From positions 5,580,001 to 5,644,000 of the forward strand of contig NZ_CP036289.1 of NCBI RefSeq assembly GCF_007748115.1: a DNA stretch of 64,000 nucleotides, given 5' to 3'. The stretch comes from Bremerella volcania (lineage in GTDB: Bacteria > Planctomycetota > Planctomycetia > Pirellulales > Pirellulaceae). The position numbers were made by a program, and so were the translations under genes. The notes under the pieces were generated by a model, which had not been told where the DNA came from, made no database searches, and worked only from the letters and a program-made list of their open reading frames with translations. Below are positions 29,101 through 37,943 of this stretch, piece by piece (position 1 is the first letter of the stretch; every line of letters starts with the position of its first letter).

Positions 29101-32100
29101 GACGATCAACCAGGACAGGCTCAGGAAGTGCTTGTGTCAAAACATGAACTCAAATCAAACGACAATGGGGAAGCTCGACAGACGCTGACGCTTGAAAAAG
29201 GGGGACACTACGTCCTGCGTTTCACCGGAGTCGATCGCTTCAAGCATGACATCTCGGCCCAGGCCGCAGTGAACATCTCGGACGAAAACGATCGGATTCG
29301 CCTACACATTTTAGCGGATCGACATCTGCTGAAGTCAGGCGAGAAAGCCTCGATCGATGTTCACTGGCGTGGCGAACCGACGATGGCTTTGGTAACGTTC
29401 GAGGGTTCGAAGATCCTCGATTATCGTCTGGTGGAATTGAAGTCAGGAAAGAATGCCCTGAAGTTCGACGTCGATGCGTTTTTAGCCCCGAACTTCCAGC
29501 TTGCGATCGCGGCGATGACTGATGCCAAGAAAAACGCCGAGATCGACAATGGGGAGGCTGCTATTCGATTTCACACGGCCGAAAGCGTCTTTCAGGTCGA
29601 ACGTGATCTGAGAATCGAGTTGAAGTTGCCCAAGAATGCTCGGCCTGGTGATACGGTGAAAGCAGAGTTCAAGACAACTGACGCACTAAGGAATCCCCTT
29701 CCAGCCGAACTGAGTCTGGCCTTGGTGGAAAAGAGCCTTCTCGATCAGTTCCCGCCCAACTGGGCCAAGCCGAGCAACTTCTGGCAAGGCAATCCACGGG
29801 TCTTCGCTATGCGAGCAACTTCCAGCATCGACTTCCACTACCAGCCAACTACCGAAGCGATCGACGAGCAACTCTTGGCGGAAGAAGAGCGTTTAGAAGC
29901 GGCCGAGGAAATCCGGCTCGAATTGAGTGACTTCAGTCGTGCGGGCATGCGAGACTTCGACGGAGCGGCAATCGATCCGTTTGGCGCCCCCGCCGATGCG
30001 GAAGCGTATGACTACGGCATGAACGCTAACGCTTCAGGCAACGGTGCCTACGGAGGCGGGTTTGGAGGTGGCGGAGGTTTCGGTGGCTCGATGGGACGCC
30101 CCGGATATGCACAGCCAAACGCCCCAGCTGCGGCACAGCCCCAAGCCGTACCAGAACTCAAGCAGATGCGTCAAATAGCCGATCGTCTTGCTATTGAAAA
30201 AGAATCCGGCAAGAAGATGGTCGCTGGACAACAAGCAATGTATGACTTCCAGCTAGGCGAACAACAGCTGGGCTGGGGAGCGAAAGACGTGCGTTGGGAC
30301 GACATGTCAACATTCCGCGAGAGAAGTTGGTATTTCGACTCCCAAGGAAATGCCAATCTCGGCGTGCAAGTTCTCGATGCTCGAGGCCGTTACTCAAACC
30401 GAGCCATTCAGTTGTCCGAGGGAAAGATTGCAAACAACGAATTGTTCGCCATGGTCGACGAAGCCGCAAAGAACGGCGACCTTCTGCTGCCTGGCTTACC
30501 TCCTCAGGAAACCGCTTTCTGGGCCCCCAGCCTTGTCACTGACGAAAAAGGTCTAGCCAGTGTCGATATTACGCTGCCACCCAATTCAACAACTTGGAAA
30601 CTGCTAACCAAGGGCATCACTGTCGAAACGCTGGCTGGCGAGGCGGAAACGGAGCTAACGGTCGCTAAGCCGCTATTTGCAGATTTAACGCTACCGATGG
30701 CACTGCAAAGTGGCGACACGATCCAGATTCCTGTTCGAGTCTTTAAGACCAACGGCAAGCCAGCCAAGGTCGAACTGGCCCTTGAGATCAGCATCGGCGA
30801 GAAGAAAGTCACCCAAAAGAAAACCATCGAATTCAAAGACGAAACGGAAAAGGATCTGCTCATTCCTCTCGAGCTTGATCCGGCGGCCGTGAAGAGCGCC
30901 GATCCGGCTGTAGCCGAATTCCGCTTGGAAGTTCGCTCTGGCGATATCGCTGACGTCCAGCGTCAATCTGTGCCGATCCGCCTCCGCAGCTATCGCCTTG
31001 TCCGCTCGGACGCAGGCCAAGCTTCCAGTGATATGACTGCCGTAGTCAAATACCCTGAAGGAATGCCTTGGGAGAACCCCACGCTCAGCATCGTGATCGG
31101 TCCCAATGTGCGTTCCGATCTGATCAGCGTGCTGGATCCTCCAGTGGTACCCATCTATCGATGTGGCACCATCGCAGCGACGCCAATCGACACGCTGACG
31201 AGCGATATTCTCGCCGGCATCGCGTTGGAGAGCTTACTGAAGCAAAGCCCCGATCAAGGCGGCCCTTTTCTCGATACGGTGAAATCCAAGGTTGATGCCG
31301 CGATCGCTTCCCTGATCGTCATGCAAAACGACAATGGCGGATTCAGCTGGAGTGGCTCGCAAACGGGAACCAACCGCTATTCGACGGCGCGAGCCCTCTG
31401 GGCATTGGCTGCGGCTCGCAAGGCAGGGCATCGCATTGATGCAGATCTCGTTCAGAAGACGGTTCATGCCGTTAAGAATGAAATTCCCAAGCTGCCTGTC
31501 GGTGATTACGACAGCAAGGCAACCCTGTTGCACGCTTTGACCATTTCAGGTGCTGGCGACTTCTCGTTAGCTAATCAGTTGCATCGTAATCGCCAGTCTT
31601 TAACCGCTTCAGGCTGTGCCTATCTGGCACTGACCTTTGCCGAAATGAATCGCAGCGATACGGCCCGCGAATTGACGGATCTGGTCAAGAGCAAAATCGG
31701 TCAACAGGGCATCTCTGGCTGGAATAGTTCGGATGTCGAGTCCAAAGCCTTGTACGCGATGTGCGTCCTGGCAACCCAACCTAAGTCGCCCGAAATGACG
31801 AAAGTAGCCAAAGACGTCCTTCAAGCTCGCAGCGGACATCGTTGGCACCCTGACAAAGCGACTGGACCAGCCATGATGGCGATTTGCGGCTGGACTTCTG
31901 GCCAGGCATTGGCAGCCGACGAATATCAACTAACCATCCTCGTGAATGACAAAAAGGTTAAGACTCTAAAGATAGACGCGCAGAGCCTAACGCAATCGAT
32001 TGATATTCCCGCCGATTTCCTGAAGCGAGGCAAGCAGGAAACCGTTCGCTTTCAGTTGGCCGGACGCGGCGAGTTCACCTATCGCTGCGAACTCTCAGCG

Positions 32101-34404
32101 GACGTTCCGCTGGACAAGCTTCAGTCGAATACTTCACGATGGTACGTACGTCGCTACTACGATCCAGCACCGCTGCGGTTCGATGGCGAAGAAATTCCTC
32201 GCGGCTTCGGAGTGGTCAGTGGTAGTTACCAGTCATTCCGCAACGAACTTACCGAGTTGCCCTCCGGTGAACGAGGTCAGGTACGCGTCAACATCTATCG
32301 CAGTAACGTGCGAAACGATGAAGAAGAACAACAGATGGAATACCTGGTCGTCACCGAGCCCATTCCATCCGGGGCGACGGTGGACCCAAGTTCGATTAGC
32401 GGAAGCTTTGAACGCTACGAAATCCACCCAGGCTACATCTTGTTTTACCTGGGGCCAAGTCGTGGCTCTCGCTACTTGAACTACGAACTTGTTGGCATTC
32501 AGCCAGGCAGCTATTACACCGGTCCCACGTTGGCCCAGGATGTGTATCGTCCTGAAAGCCTCGCCGTAGGTGAGTCGAAGTCGCTCAAGGTTCTCGCCAG
32601 CGGAGAAGAGAGTGGAGACAAGTACCGTCTTACGCCCCAGGAACTCTACGAACTCGGTCGTCGCAAGTTTGACAAGGGGGATTTCGCCGGGGCCGAAGCT
32701 CACTTGACGGACCTGTTCAGCAACTGGTCGCTCGACAACAATCCGTTCCGCGAAACCACCAAGATGCTGTTCGACATTCACCTTCAAGCCAACCACTCGG
32801 CTGAAGCGGTCAAGTTCTTTGAACTGCTGATCGAAAAGTTCCCGGACGAACAGATTCCTTTCGCCAAGTTGTTGAAAGTAGGTGATGCCTACAACGAACT
32901 TGGCGAATATGAACGAAGCTATCTCGTTTTCCGAGCCACGGTTGAAGCCAACTTCATGGTCGAAAGCCAAGTGGCGGGTTTCTTAGTCGATCAAGGAGAA
33001 GTCATTCGCAGTATCAAGGTAATGGAAGACCTACTGAAAAACTCGCCCCAGGAATCGTATACCGCAATTGCCGAGTATGCCTTGGCAACCGATGTGTACG
33101 GCAATGCAGCCCAGGCTGCTGCCTCGCGAGAAGGAAAGAACCTGAAACTGACCAAGGTTCACTTCCTAAAGAAATCGCTGCAAATGCTAGAGCAGTTCCT
33201 GACGACCCATCCCGAAGATCCTTCGGCGGATGAGGCAGCGTTTGCTTTGGCGTCGGGCATGACCGAACTCGAACAATATCAGCAGACAATCAAGCTGTGC
33301 GAGAAGTATACGGATCGTTATCCCAAGAGCGATCACTTGAGCAGCTACTGGTATCTTACCGCGTTCTGTCACTTCGCGTTAAGCGAACCAAAGCAGGCCC
33401 TGGAAATGTCCGACAAAGTCGCCCAGAGCGTGCCTGCTTCGCAGCGAAACTCGAACAGCGTTGCCGCTCAGAATCGCTGGCGAGCCATTTACATCATGGG
33501 GCAGATTCACCATTCTCTGAACCAAGCCGCCAAGGCAATTGCCAACTACACGGAAGTGAAAGATCGATTCGTGGATGCGGCTCAAGCTATTAACTACTTC
33601 ACGCGGCAAGCGATTTCCTTAGAGGAGGTCACCAGTTTCCTACCAAATGAAAAGGTTCATTTGACCCTCGACTACCGCAACGTGAAGGATTGCGAGATCA
33701 AGGTCTATCGTATCGACCTCATGAAGTTTGGCTTGCTACAGCGCAACTTGCAGAAGATTACCACGATTAATCTTGCGGGAATTCAGCCGCTGCATGAAGC
33801 GACGATCGAGCTTGGCGACGGCAAGGACTACCAGGACAAAGAAAAAGACGTTCCACTTCCGCTGAAGGAAGAAGGGGCATATCTGATCGTTGCTCGGGCA
33901 GACAACCTACACGCCAGCGGCCTGGTCCTGATCAGCCCTTTGAAACTCGACGTCAACGAAGACAGCGTTTCGGGACGCGTTCGCGTCACCGTCAAGAATA
34001 AGATGAAAGACACCTACGTCGACGACGTACATGTCAAAGTCATTGGCACGAACAATTCCGATTTCGTTTCCGGCGATACGGACCTTCGTGGGATCTTCAT
34101 CGGGGATGGCATTCGGGGACGCAGCACCGTGATTGCCCAAGCCGAGAAGGGAGAGTACGCGTTCTTCCGGGGTACAACCGACCTGGCTCTTACGCAAGAG
34201 GAGTTAAATCGCCGCAATACCTGGCAATCTGAATCTCAGGTACAGCAAGGCCAGCAAGCACCGACGAACCAAATGGATGCCAAACAGGAACTGTTGGAGG
34301 GGATTCAATCGGGTAACAGCGTGATTCAACAAGAACAACGCCGGAACCTTGATCGATTTTACCGAAACGACGTTAAGGGAGGCATCAAGAACTTCAAGTT
34401 CTAA
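26182..34404 (+). CDS. giant secreted TPR / alpha-2-macroglobulin-like protein
   Basis: 2740 residues from ATG 26182, which starts a clean signal peptide (MLPLIRPLVWSFVFALCL, then ATAAEG). Domain order by residue: N-terminal TPR/outer-membrane-assembly-type repeats (about 40-520); a macroglobulin-like module (527-703); an MG2 domain beginning RPGQLVHVRG (about 740-820); further MG domains to about 1270; a Gly-rich linker (about 1295-1310); an A2M domain with ETAFWAPSL and PPNSTTWKLLTKG (1380-1520); an alpha/alpha toroid of the thioester-domain type (about 1665-1925); a receptor-like domain (2050-2130); a second TPR array (2150-2475); and a second macroglobulin-like module (2487-2657). Where a CxEQ thioester is expected, the sequence reads YRCGTIAAT. 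Bacterial macroglobulins trap or block proteases in the envelope; that role is inferred. Confidence 0.85.
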   Translation: MLPLIRPLVWSFVFALCLPIIATAAEGDIEDVTSVDETLYVLAPTAIRDAMQDRNYDEAIQLIDADLAKDGGDKEQLLYLKGRALHFAGKYEDAVRVFEEQLKRFPDSKWSRKAKFAIGLAHARRGDYRSAEVAYREQARYLLSLDRKEEVAEIYLNLASVAYECGEETKDNNEYSKALQFYQKALEVGPKPKTRDKINLQIARSQKHLGQQGAAINVYANLVSNSTDRTIKLIARYELGELYLQAGQHAAARKTWEDLLALHDGEDSPLLPKAAFRLAETYNFPSPPSEQDLELGVAALEEYLAKYPEHESVPEAHFQLARAFSSRGRGDDAVQALQSFLKIEQYASTDAYADARFLLGSIYAQQHKFDEAIAAWSQYLSKHPTHSKWSEAQQRIINAQYQKAEFAYAEENYDEARKLWREFLVKYPVDSRSQQIQFRIGESFHRQENWAEAISAWQQLASKFPGSQIAAQAKYNIALTTEQKLEKLAEAIELYKELAGTPFASQAQQRITLLTGEQLELATLRKFRSNQKPSIQLKTRNLEKVTVQIYPIDLETYFRKMQTTGGIESLDIALIDPAESFTFEVPKYEKYRLDTHNVEIPIPLPGEQEGNKVAEAGVVAVTVTGATKEATTVVLQSDLDMIVKSSRDEVFVYAQNMKTGKPWGDVRLLMSNGSEVFAEAKTGEDGVYRASRDELHGSSDIRVLGVVDGHSAANIVNLGGLDVARGLERRGYLYTDRPAYRPGQLVHVRGIIRHVKDDRYTVPAGETYQLEVLDPRGRSLLYREVKLSDFGSAGGHLLLPAQSPVGSYQVVMKSIKNKEEAYYGVFQVAEFQLPRIFLEIETAEDVYYRGEVVKGKITAKYYHGDPVINRNLQYFLDGKQIDAQTNNKGQVEFELPTRDLRDSKVVQIQARMPSENASTAKSVFISAVGFTINASIVRDTYLSGESFDVTASVKDLEGEPLETDLTLSVMRLADDQPGQAQEVLVSKHELKSNDNGEARQTLTLEKGGHYVLRFTGVDRFKHDISAQAAVNISDENDRIRLHILADRHLLKSGEKASIDVHWRGEPTMALVTFEGSKILDYRLVELKSGKNALKFDVDAFLAPNFQLAIAAMTDAKKNAEIDNGEAAIRFHTAESVFQVERDLRIELKLPKNARPGDTVKAEFKTTDALRNPLPAELSLALVEKSLLDQFPPNWAKPSNFWQGNPRVFAMRATSSIDFHYQPTTEAIDEQLLAEEERLEAAEEIRLELSDFSRAGMRDFDGAAIDPFGAPADAEAYDYGMNANASGNGAYGGGFGGGGGFGGSMGRPGYAQPNAPAAAQPQAVPELKQMRQIADRLAIEKESGKKMVAGQQAMYDFQLGEQQLGWGAKDVRWDDMSTFRERSWYFDSQGNANLGVQVLDARGRYSNRAIQLSEGKIANNELFAMVDEAAKNGDLLLPGLPPQETAFWAPSLVTDEKGLASVDITLPPNSTTWKLLTKGITVETLAGEAETELTVAKPLFADLTLPMALQSGDTIQIPVRVFKTNGKPAKVELALEISIGEKKVTQKKTIEFKDETEKDLLIPLELDPAAVKSADPAVAEFRLEVRSGDIADVQRQSVPIRLRSYRLVRSDAGQASSDMTAVVKYPEGMPWENPTLSIVIGPNVRSDLISVLDPPVVPIYRCGTIAATPIDTLTSDILAGIALESLLKQSPDQGGPFLDTVKSKVDAAIASLIVMQNDNGGFSWSGSQTGTNRYSTARALWALAAARKAGHRIDADLVQKTVHAVKNEIPKLPVGDYDSKATLLHALTISGAGDFSLANQLHRNRQSLTASGCAYLALTFAEMNRSDTARELTDLVKSKIGQQGISGWNSSDVESKALYAMCVLATQPKSPEMTKVAKDVLQARSGHRWHPDKATGPAMMAICGWTSGQALAADEYQLTILVNDKKVKTLKIDAQSLTQSIDIPADFLKRGKQETVRFQLAGRGEFTYRCELSADVPLDKLQSNTSRWYVRRYYDPAPLRFDGEEIPRGFGVVSGSYQSFRNELTELPSGERGQVRVNIYRSNVRNDEEEQQMEYLVVTEPIPSGATVDPSSISGSFERYEIHPGYILFYLGPSRGSRYLNYELVGIQPGSYYTGPTLAQDVYRPESLAVGESKSLKVLASGEESGDKYRLTPQELYELGRRKFDKGDFAGAEAHLTDLFSNWSLDNNPFRETTKMLFDIHLQANHSAEAVKFFELLIEKFPDEQIPFAKLLKVGDAYNELGEYERSYLVFRATVEANFMVESQVAGFLVDQGEVIRSIKVMEDLLKNSPQESYTAIAEYALATDVYGNAAQAAASREGKNLKLTKVHFLKKSLQMLEQFLTTHPEDPSADEAAFALASGMTELEQYQQTIKLCEKYTDRYPKSDHLSSYWYLTAFCHFALSEPKQALEMSDKVAQSVPASQRNSNSVAAQNRWRAIYIMGQIHHSLNQAAKAIANYTEVKDRFVDAAQAINYFTRQAISLEEVTSFLPNEKVHLTLDYRNVKDCEIKVYRIDLMKFGLLQRNLQKITTINLAGIQPLHEATIELGDGKDYQDKEKDVPLPLKEEGAYLIVARADNLHASGLVLISPLKLDVNEDSVSGRVRVTVKNKMKDTYVDDVHVKVIGTNNSDFVSGDTDLRGIFIGDGIRGRSTVIAQAEKGEYAFFRGTTDLALTQEELNRRNTWQSESQVQQGQQAPTNQMDAKQELLEGIQSGNSVIQQEQRRNLDRFYRNDVKGGIKNFKF

Positions 34405-34418
34405 ACGTCGAAGTCATC

Positions 34419-34450
34419 GGCACTACTTCGCCTAATCGCGAAGTGGTGCC
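34419..34450. terminator. long hairpin between convergent genes
   Basis: GGCACTACTTCGC (34419-34431) pairs with GCGAAGTGGTGCC (34438-34450) over 13 positions with one T-G wobble. The six-base loop contains the stop codon of the permease gene on the minus strand. No T-run follows in either direction, so it may act as a 3'-end stabiliser or a rho-aided bidirectional stop. Confidence 0.55.
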
Positions 34451-35568
34451 GCCATGGCCGTGGCGATCGGCACGAAGACAATCAGCGGGATGAAGGCCGC
34501 CAACGACGTTGGGCGAATCCACGAGGTCGCTCCCATTGCCTTACATACCAAAGTGACGGCGTAAAAGCACATGACCAACAGCAGACAATAGCCGATGGCA
34601 ATGAAGATGTTGCGATTCTCTTTTCGCAATACAATCGGCAACCCCAAAAAGAGTAGCGTGATATCGAGAAATGGCTGCACGATTCGACTATGAATCTCGG
34701 TACGGACGTCAGCTCCAACATCGAGGCTACGATTGCTGAGCGTGGCAATCAGATCGTAGGTCGATGCGTAGTCACGCCACTGGCTGCTGGCTGTTAGCTG
34801 CTCGAAGGTAAGCTCGGTTGCCAGAAAGCACTGATCGGACTTAAGCCAGTTGTGGTCGGCTGGCATGAGTACTAACGGAGTTCCCTCAAAGTCGACCGAA
34901 GCAACGCCTTCGGTGGATGCCGGCTTGCTGAGGTTGTCGATCAGAAAGCCACTGGGATGATCTTCGGTGGCGGCTTGATAGTAAGCGTTCTCGCCATTGA
35001 TCTGATTTCCGATCCCCTCATAGTTTTGGTCCAGGCGAAAGTTCGGCGACTCAATTCGCGAATCGCTGGCGACCGTGGCCGCACCGTTCAATAGAACGCC
35101 GGTCCGATTATCGAACTTCGGTTGAAAGGTCTTTTTCGATTCGCCAAGCCAATCCTGAGCATTTCTCGTCAGACGATCCATGTACTGGGGAATGAGAAGT
35201 TCGCGATTCAGAACACCTAAAATGGCGATCACGATTACGGCAATAATCACCGGCCGTACGATACGAGCCTGGGAAATACCGGCAGCCATCAAGGCCGTCA
35301 TTTCATTATGACGCTGAATCCACGTTACGGTAAACATGGCCGAGATTAGGGTGAGGATACCGCTGGTCATCCCAAAGAAGGTAAACACACGCGGACTGTA
35401 GTAATCCCACAGAACACCAAAGGTGCTGCCCGTTTGGTCGCCGTATTTGAGGAATTCGTCGAGGTTGTTGAACGAATCGATGACGATGAACAGCCCCGTG
35501 AAACTGATAAAGAATATCAGAAACGATTTGAGAAACTGAATCAGCAGATATCGGTCGATCAGCAACAT
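34432..35568 (-). CDS. LptF/LptG-family permease
   Basis: 378 residues with the YjgP/YjgQ layout: one helix near the N terminus, helices at about 60-90 and 100-120, a long periplasmic beta-jellyroll (about 130-280), and three C-terminal helices. The first residues LLIDRYLLIQFLKSFLIFF and the coupling segment RHNEMTALMAAGISQARIVRP, which contacts the LptB ATPase in the known family, are typical. It would take part in lipopolysaccharide transport to the outer membrane, consistent with planctomycetes having a Gram-negative-type envelope. Whether it is LptF or LptG cannot be decided here. It is divergent from comF. Confidence 0.9.
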   Translation of the reverse strand: MLLIDRYLLIQFLKSFLIFFISFTGLFIVIDSFNNLDEFLKYGDQTGSTFGVLWDYYSPRVFTFFGMTSGILTLISAMFTVTWIQRHNEMTALMAAGISQARIVRPVIIAVIVIAILGVLNRELLIPQYMDRLTRNAQDWLGESKKTFQPKFDNRTGVLLNGAATVASDSRIESPNFRLDQNYEGIGNQINGENAYYQAATEDHPSGFLIDNLSKPASTEGVASVDFEGTPLVLMPADHNWLKSDQCFLATELTFEQLTASSQWRDYASTYDLIATLSNRSLDVGADVRTEIHSRIVQPFLDITLLFLGLPIVLRKENRNIFIAIGYCLLLVMCFYAVTLVCKAMGATSWIRPTSLAAFIPLIVFVPIATAMAAPLRD

Positions 35569-35748
35569 AGGTAAGGCCTTCCGGCCGGCTTGCTAGCACA
35601 GACGAATTACGGATGGAGGGGGTTATACCCATTTTGGAAAATTCCCCAAAGACGAATTCGTTTGACGACCGGCCTCGCAGAGCGGATAAAATCAACTGCT
35701 AATACTCGATCCGATGTTCCAGTCAACGGCTCTGCGAACCCGAATTCC

Positions 35749-36504
35749 ATGTCTCAGAATTCCATCTCAAGCAAGGTTCGTCATATCGGAAGGTCTCTAG
35801 CAGACCTCTTGCTTCCCGGCTGTTGCTGCCTTTGTTCCGATGAGGTCGCCACGTACCGAAATCCCAAAGTCATTTGCCCTACATGCGAGCGCGAACGGGC
35901 AGAGGCGAAGAAGTGTATTCGCTGCTCGGCAGTGCTATCGCATGAGAACGCACTCCTATCAGAAGACTGTCCAGCTTGCCACCACCTGAAGCTTCCCTTC
36001 GAGGAAGTCACCTCCGTGGGCAATTACGAGGGAACGTTACGCAAGGCAGTTCTCTTGGCGAAAAGTAATCGTGGCACGCCCGCAGCGTGGGATTTAGGGC
36101 AACTTCTGACGAGCAACCTGGAGGGGAAAACGACGATGCAGCCGTGGATTGTGCCCGTGCCCATGCATTGGACACGGCGAATTCGCCGCGGTACCGATAC
36201 GGCAGCGATATTGGCCAAATCATTTGCGCGCAAGACGGGCTGGCCATATCGCAAGCTCGTCTATTGTCAGCGCCGTTTGGCCAAGCAGAGTGAGTTACCA
36301 ATTACCTCCAGAAAGAAAAACGTTCGCAATGCGTTTGCTGTCCAGAGACCGATATTGCTGGATCGTCCGATTGTGCTGGTGGACGACATTATGACGACCG
36401 GAGCGACGCTGGTTGAGCTGTCTCGCATTCTTCGCAAAGCAGGAGCTTCGGAAATCCGCGTAGCAATCGTCGCTCGTTCCACTCCTCAGTACCTTAACGT
36501 TTAG
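35749..36504 (+). CDS. ComF family protein (zinc finger plus phosphoribosyltransferase-like)
   Basis: 251 residues from ATG 35749; the longer frame from 35590 adds 53 residues that resemble no ComF protein. The N terminus is LADLLLPGCCCLCSDE, then CPTC and CIRC and CPAC pairs forming the zinc-binding region. The C-terminal half is a PRTase-type fold with the PRPP loop VLVDDIMTTGATL. ComF proteins act in DNA uptake and in natural competence or related DNA processing; some bind PRPP. No other competence gene is in the window. It is divergent from the permease gene (180 bp). Confidence 0.9.
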   Translation: MSQNSISSKVRHIGRSLADLLLPGCCCLCSDEVATYRNPKVICPTCERERAEAKKCIRCSAVLSHENALLSEDCPACHHLKLPFEEVTSVGNYEGTLRKAVLLAKSNRGTPAAWDLGQLLTSNLEGKTTMQPWIVPVPMHWTRRIRRGTDTAAILAKSFARKTGWPYRKLVYCQRRLAKQSELPITSRKKNVRNAFAVQRPILLDRPIVLVDDIMTTGATLVELSRILRKAGASEIRVAIVARSTPQYLNV

Positions 36505-36708
36505 GCAGACATTGACGGCAATTTTAATGAAAATGCAACCGGATTGACTATTTTCTTCGCGTAGAAAGGATCGAAGCAAGAAGGAAGGGTATTCACGCGA
36601 TTAGGCGACTCGGGCGATAGAAAATGCAGCCGTTGTCCAATCAAGGATGCCCTTCTCCAGATCCTGCATGATGTCTCGCTTGTTAAAGAGCCGACAAGGT
36701 ATCCTCCC

Positions 36709-37668
36709 ATGACCAGTGAATTGACCAAGACCGACCCGAAGAAAGTGAGCGGCTTTTATTCTTTTCGCCGCGCGGTTCTCCGCGGCTTGGCGATCGCTGC
36801 TCCTCCGCTTCTAACGATCGTCATCTTCATTTGGATCCTTGCCACGATCCAAAGCTACATACTCGCACCGATCGAAACGACGGCCCGTTCGGCTATTGCT
36901 TGGGCCATCCAGGATGTTCATCGAGAACTTCCCAATGCGGCTCCCGAAGCAACTCGTGCCGAGTACGACTCAGAAATCTACCGAAAGACGGCCAACGGGC
37001 AGTGGGTCCCCGAGAAGATCTACAACTTCGTGTACGAGCATCTCCATGATCAACCGATGCCGGCATCCGGTTATGGTGTGTATGAGCAGTACGTTCAGTA
37101 TCGCTGGCTGAAACGTGAACTTACGATTCCTTCACTGTTGGCCGTCTGCTTACTAGCCCTCTATTTCACCGGAAAATTTCTTGCAGGGGGCCTCGGCCGG
37201 ATGATCTGGAACGCTTCCGAACGGCAAGTTATGCAACGGCTTCCGATTATTCGCAATGTCTATGGTTCTGTGAAGCAAGTCACGGACTTTCTCCTAAACG
37301 AACAAGAAATCCAGTTCACCCGGGTGGTTGCGGTCGAGTATCCACGTAAGGGGATGTGGTCGCTTGGTTTTGTTACCAGCGAGAGCATGCTCGATATAAA
37401 AGACAAAGCCGGTGAGCCTGTCGTAACGATCCTGATTCCAACCTCACCAATGCCAGCTACGGGTTTTACCATTAACGCCAAGAAGAGTGAAACGATCGAA
37501 CTGAATATCACTCTGGATCAAGCGTTTCAGTTCATCGTCAGCTGCGGTGTTGTCGTTCCTCCGCAGCAACAGACGCAAGTATCTCCCGTCGCGGGGCAGA
37601 TTCAAGCTCGTCTGAAGCAGAAGCAAGAATCGGAATCTGGCAACGAATCACAACAGGATAGTGGCTAG
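36709..37668 (+). CDS. DUF502 family membrane protein
   Basis: 319 residues. A hydrophobic helix at about 28-52 (AIAAPPLLTIVIFIWIL) and a second at about 138-155 flank an extra region. In ordinary DUF502 proteins (about 200 aa) the two helices are close together; here roughly 85 residues (TARSAIAWAIQDVHRELP onwards) separate them, containing charged and Tyr-rich sequence. The conserved DUF502 C-terminal part is seen in PIIRNVYGSVKQVTDFLL and the glycine turn PMPATGFT. The last 30 residues are Gln/Ser-rich. The function of the family is not known. It stands alone between comF and hemC. Confidence 0.82.
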   Translation: MTSELTKTDPKKVSGFYSFRRAVLRGLAIAAPPLLTIVIFIWILATIQSYILAPIETTARSAIAWAIQDVHRELPNAAPEATRAEYDSEIYRKTANGQWVPEKIYNFVYEHLHDQPMPASGYGVYEQYVQYRWLKRELTIPSLLAVCLLALYFTGKFLAGGLGRMIWNASERQVMQRLPIIRNVYGSVKQVTDFLLNEQEIQFTRVVAVEYPRKGMWSLGFVTSESMLDIKDKAGEPVVTILIPTSPMPATGFTINAKKSETIELNITLDQAFQFIVSCGVVVPPQQQTQVSPVAGQIQARLKQKQESESGNESQQDSG

Positions 37669-37943
37669 GCTGACCATTTTTGATGCTTCGAATTATCAGT
37701 TTTTGCGAATATCTGCTTTTACTGATCACCCCAACTCCCCTAATGCTCATTTGTTTTGTATGCTAATGACTCGTTCAGATCTTTAGCCAGCCTAATCACT
37801 TCATGAGCGTGACCTGACCTGTTGGTCTGGATAGCCAAAAGTCTGAAAGCACCACAAAGACGTCAGCCTCAGCCCAATCATGCAACTGGGTCAGGTGACC
37901 TCCATCTCATCCCGCCTTCGATTCATGGAACGAAAAAGCACGT

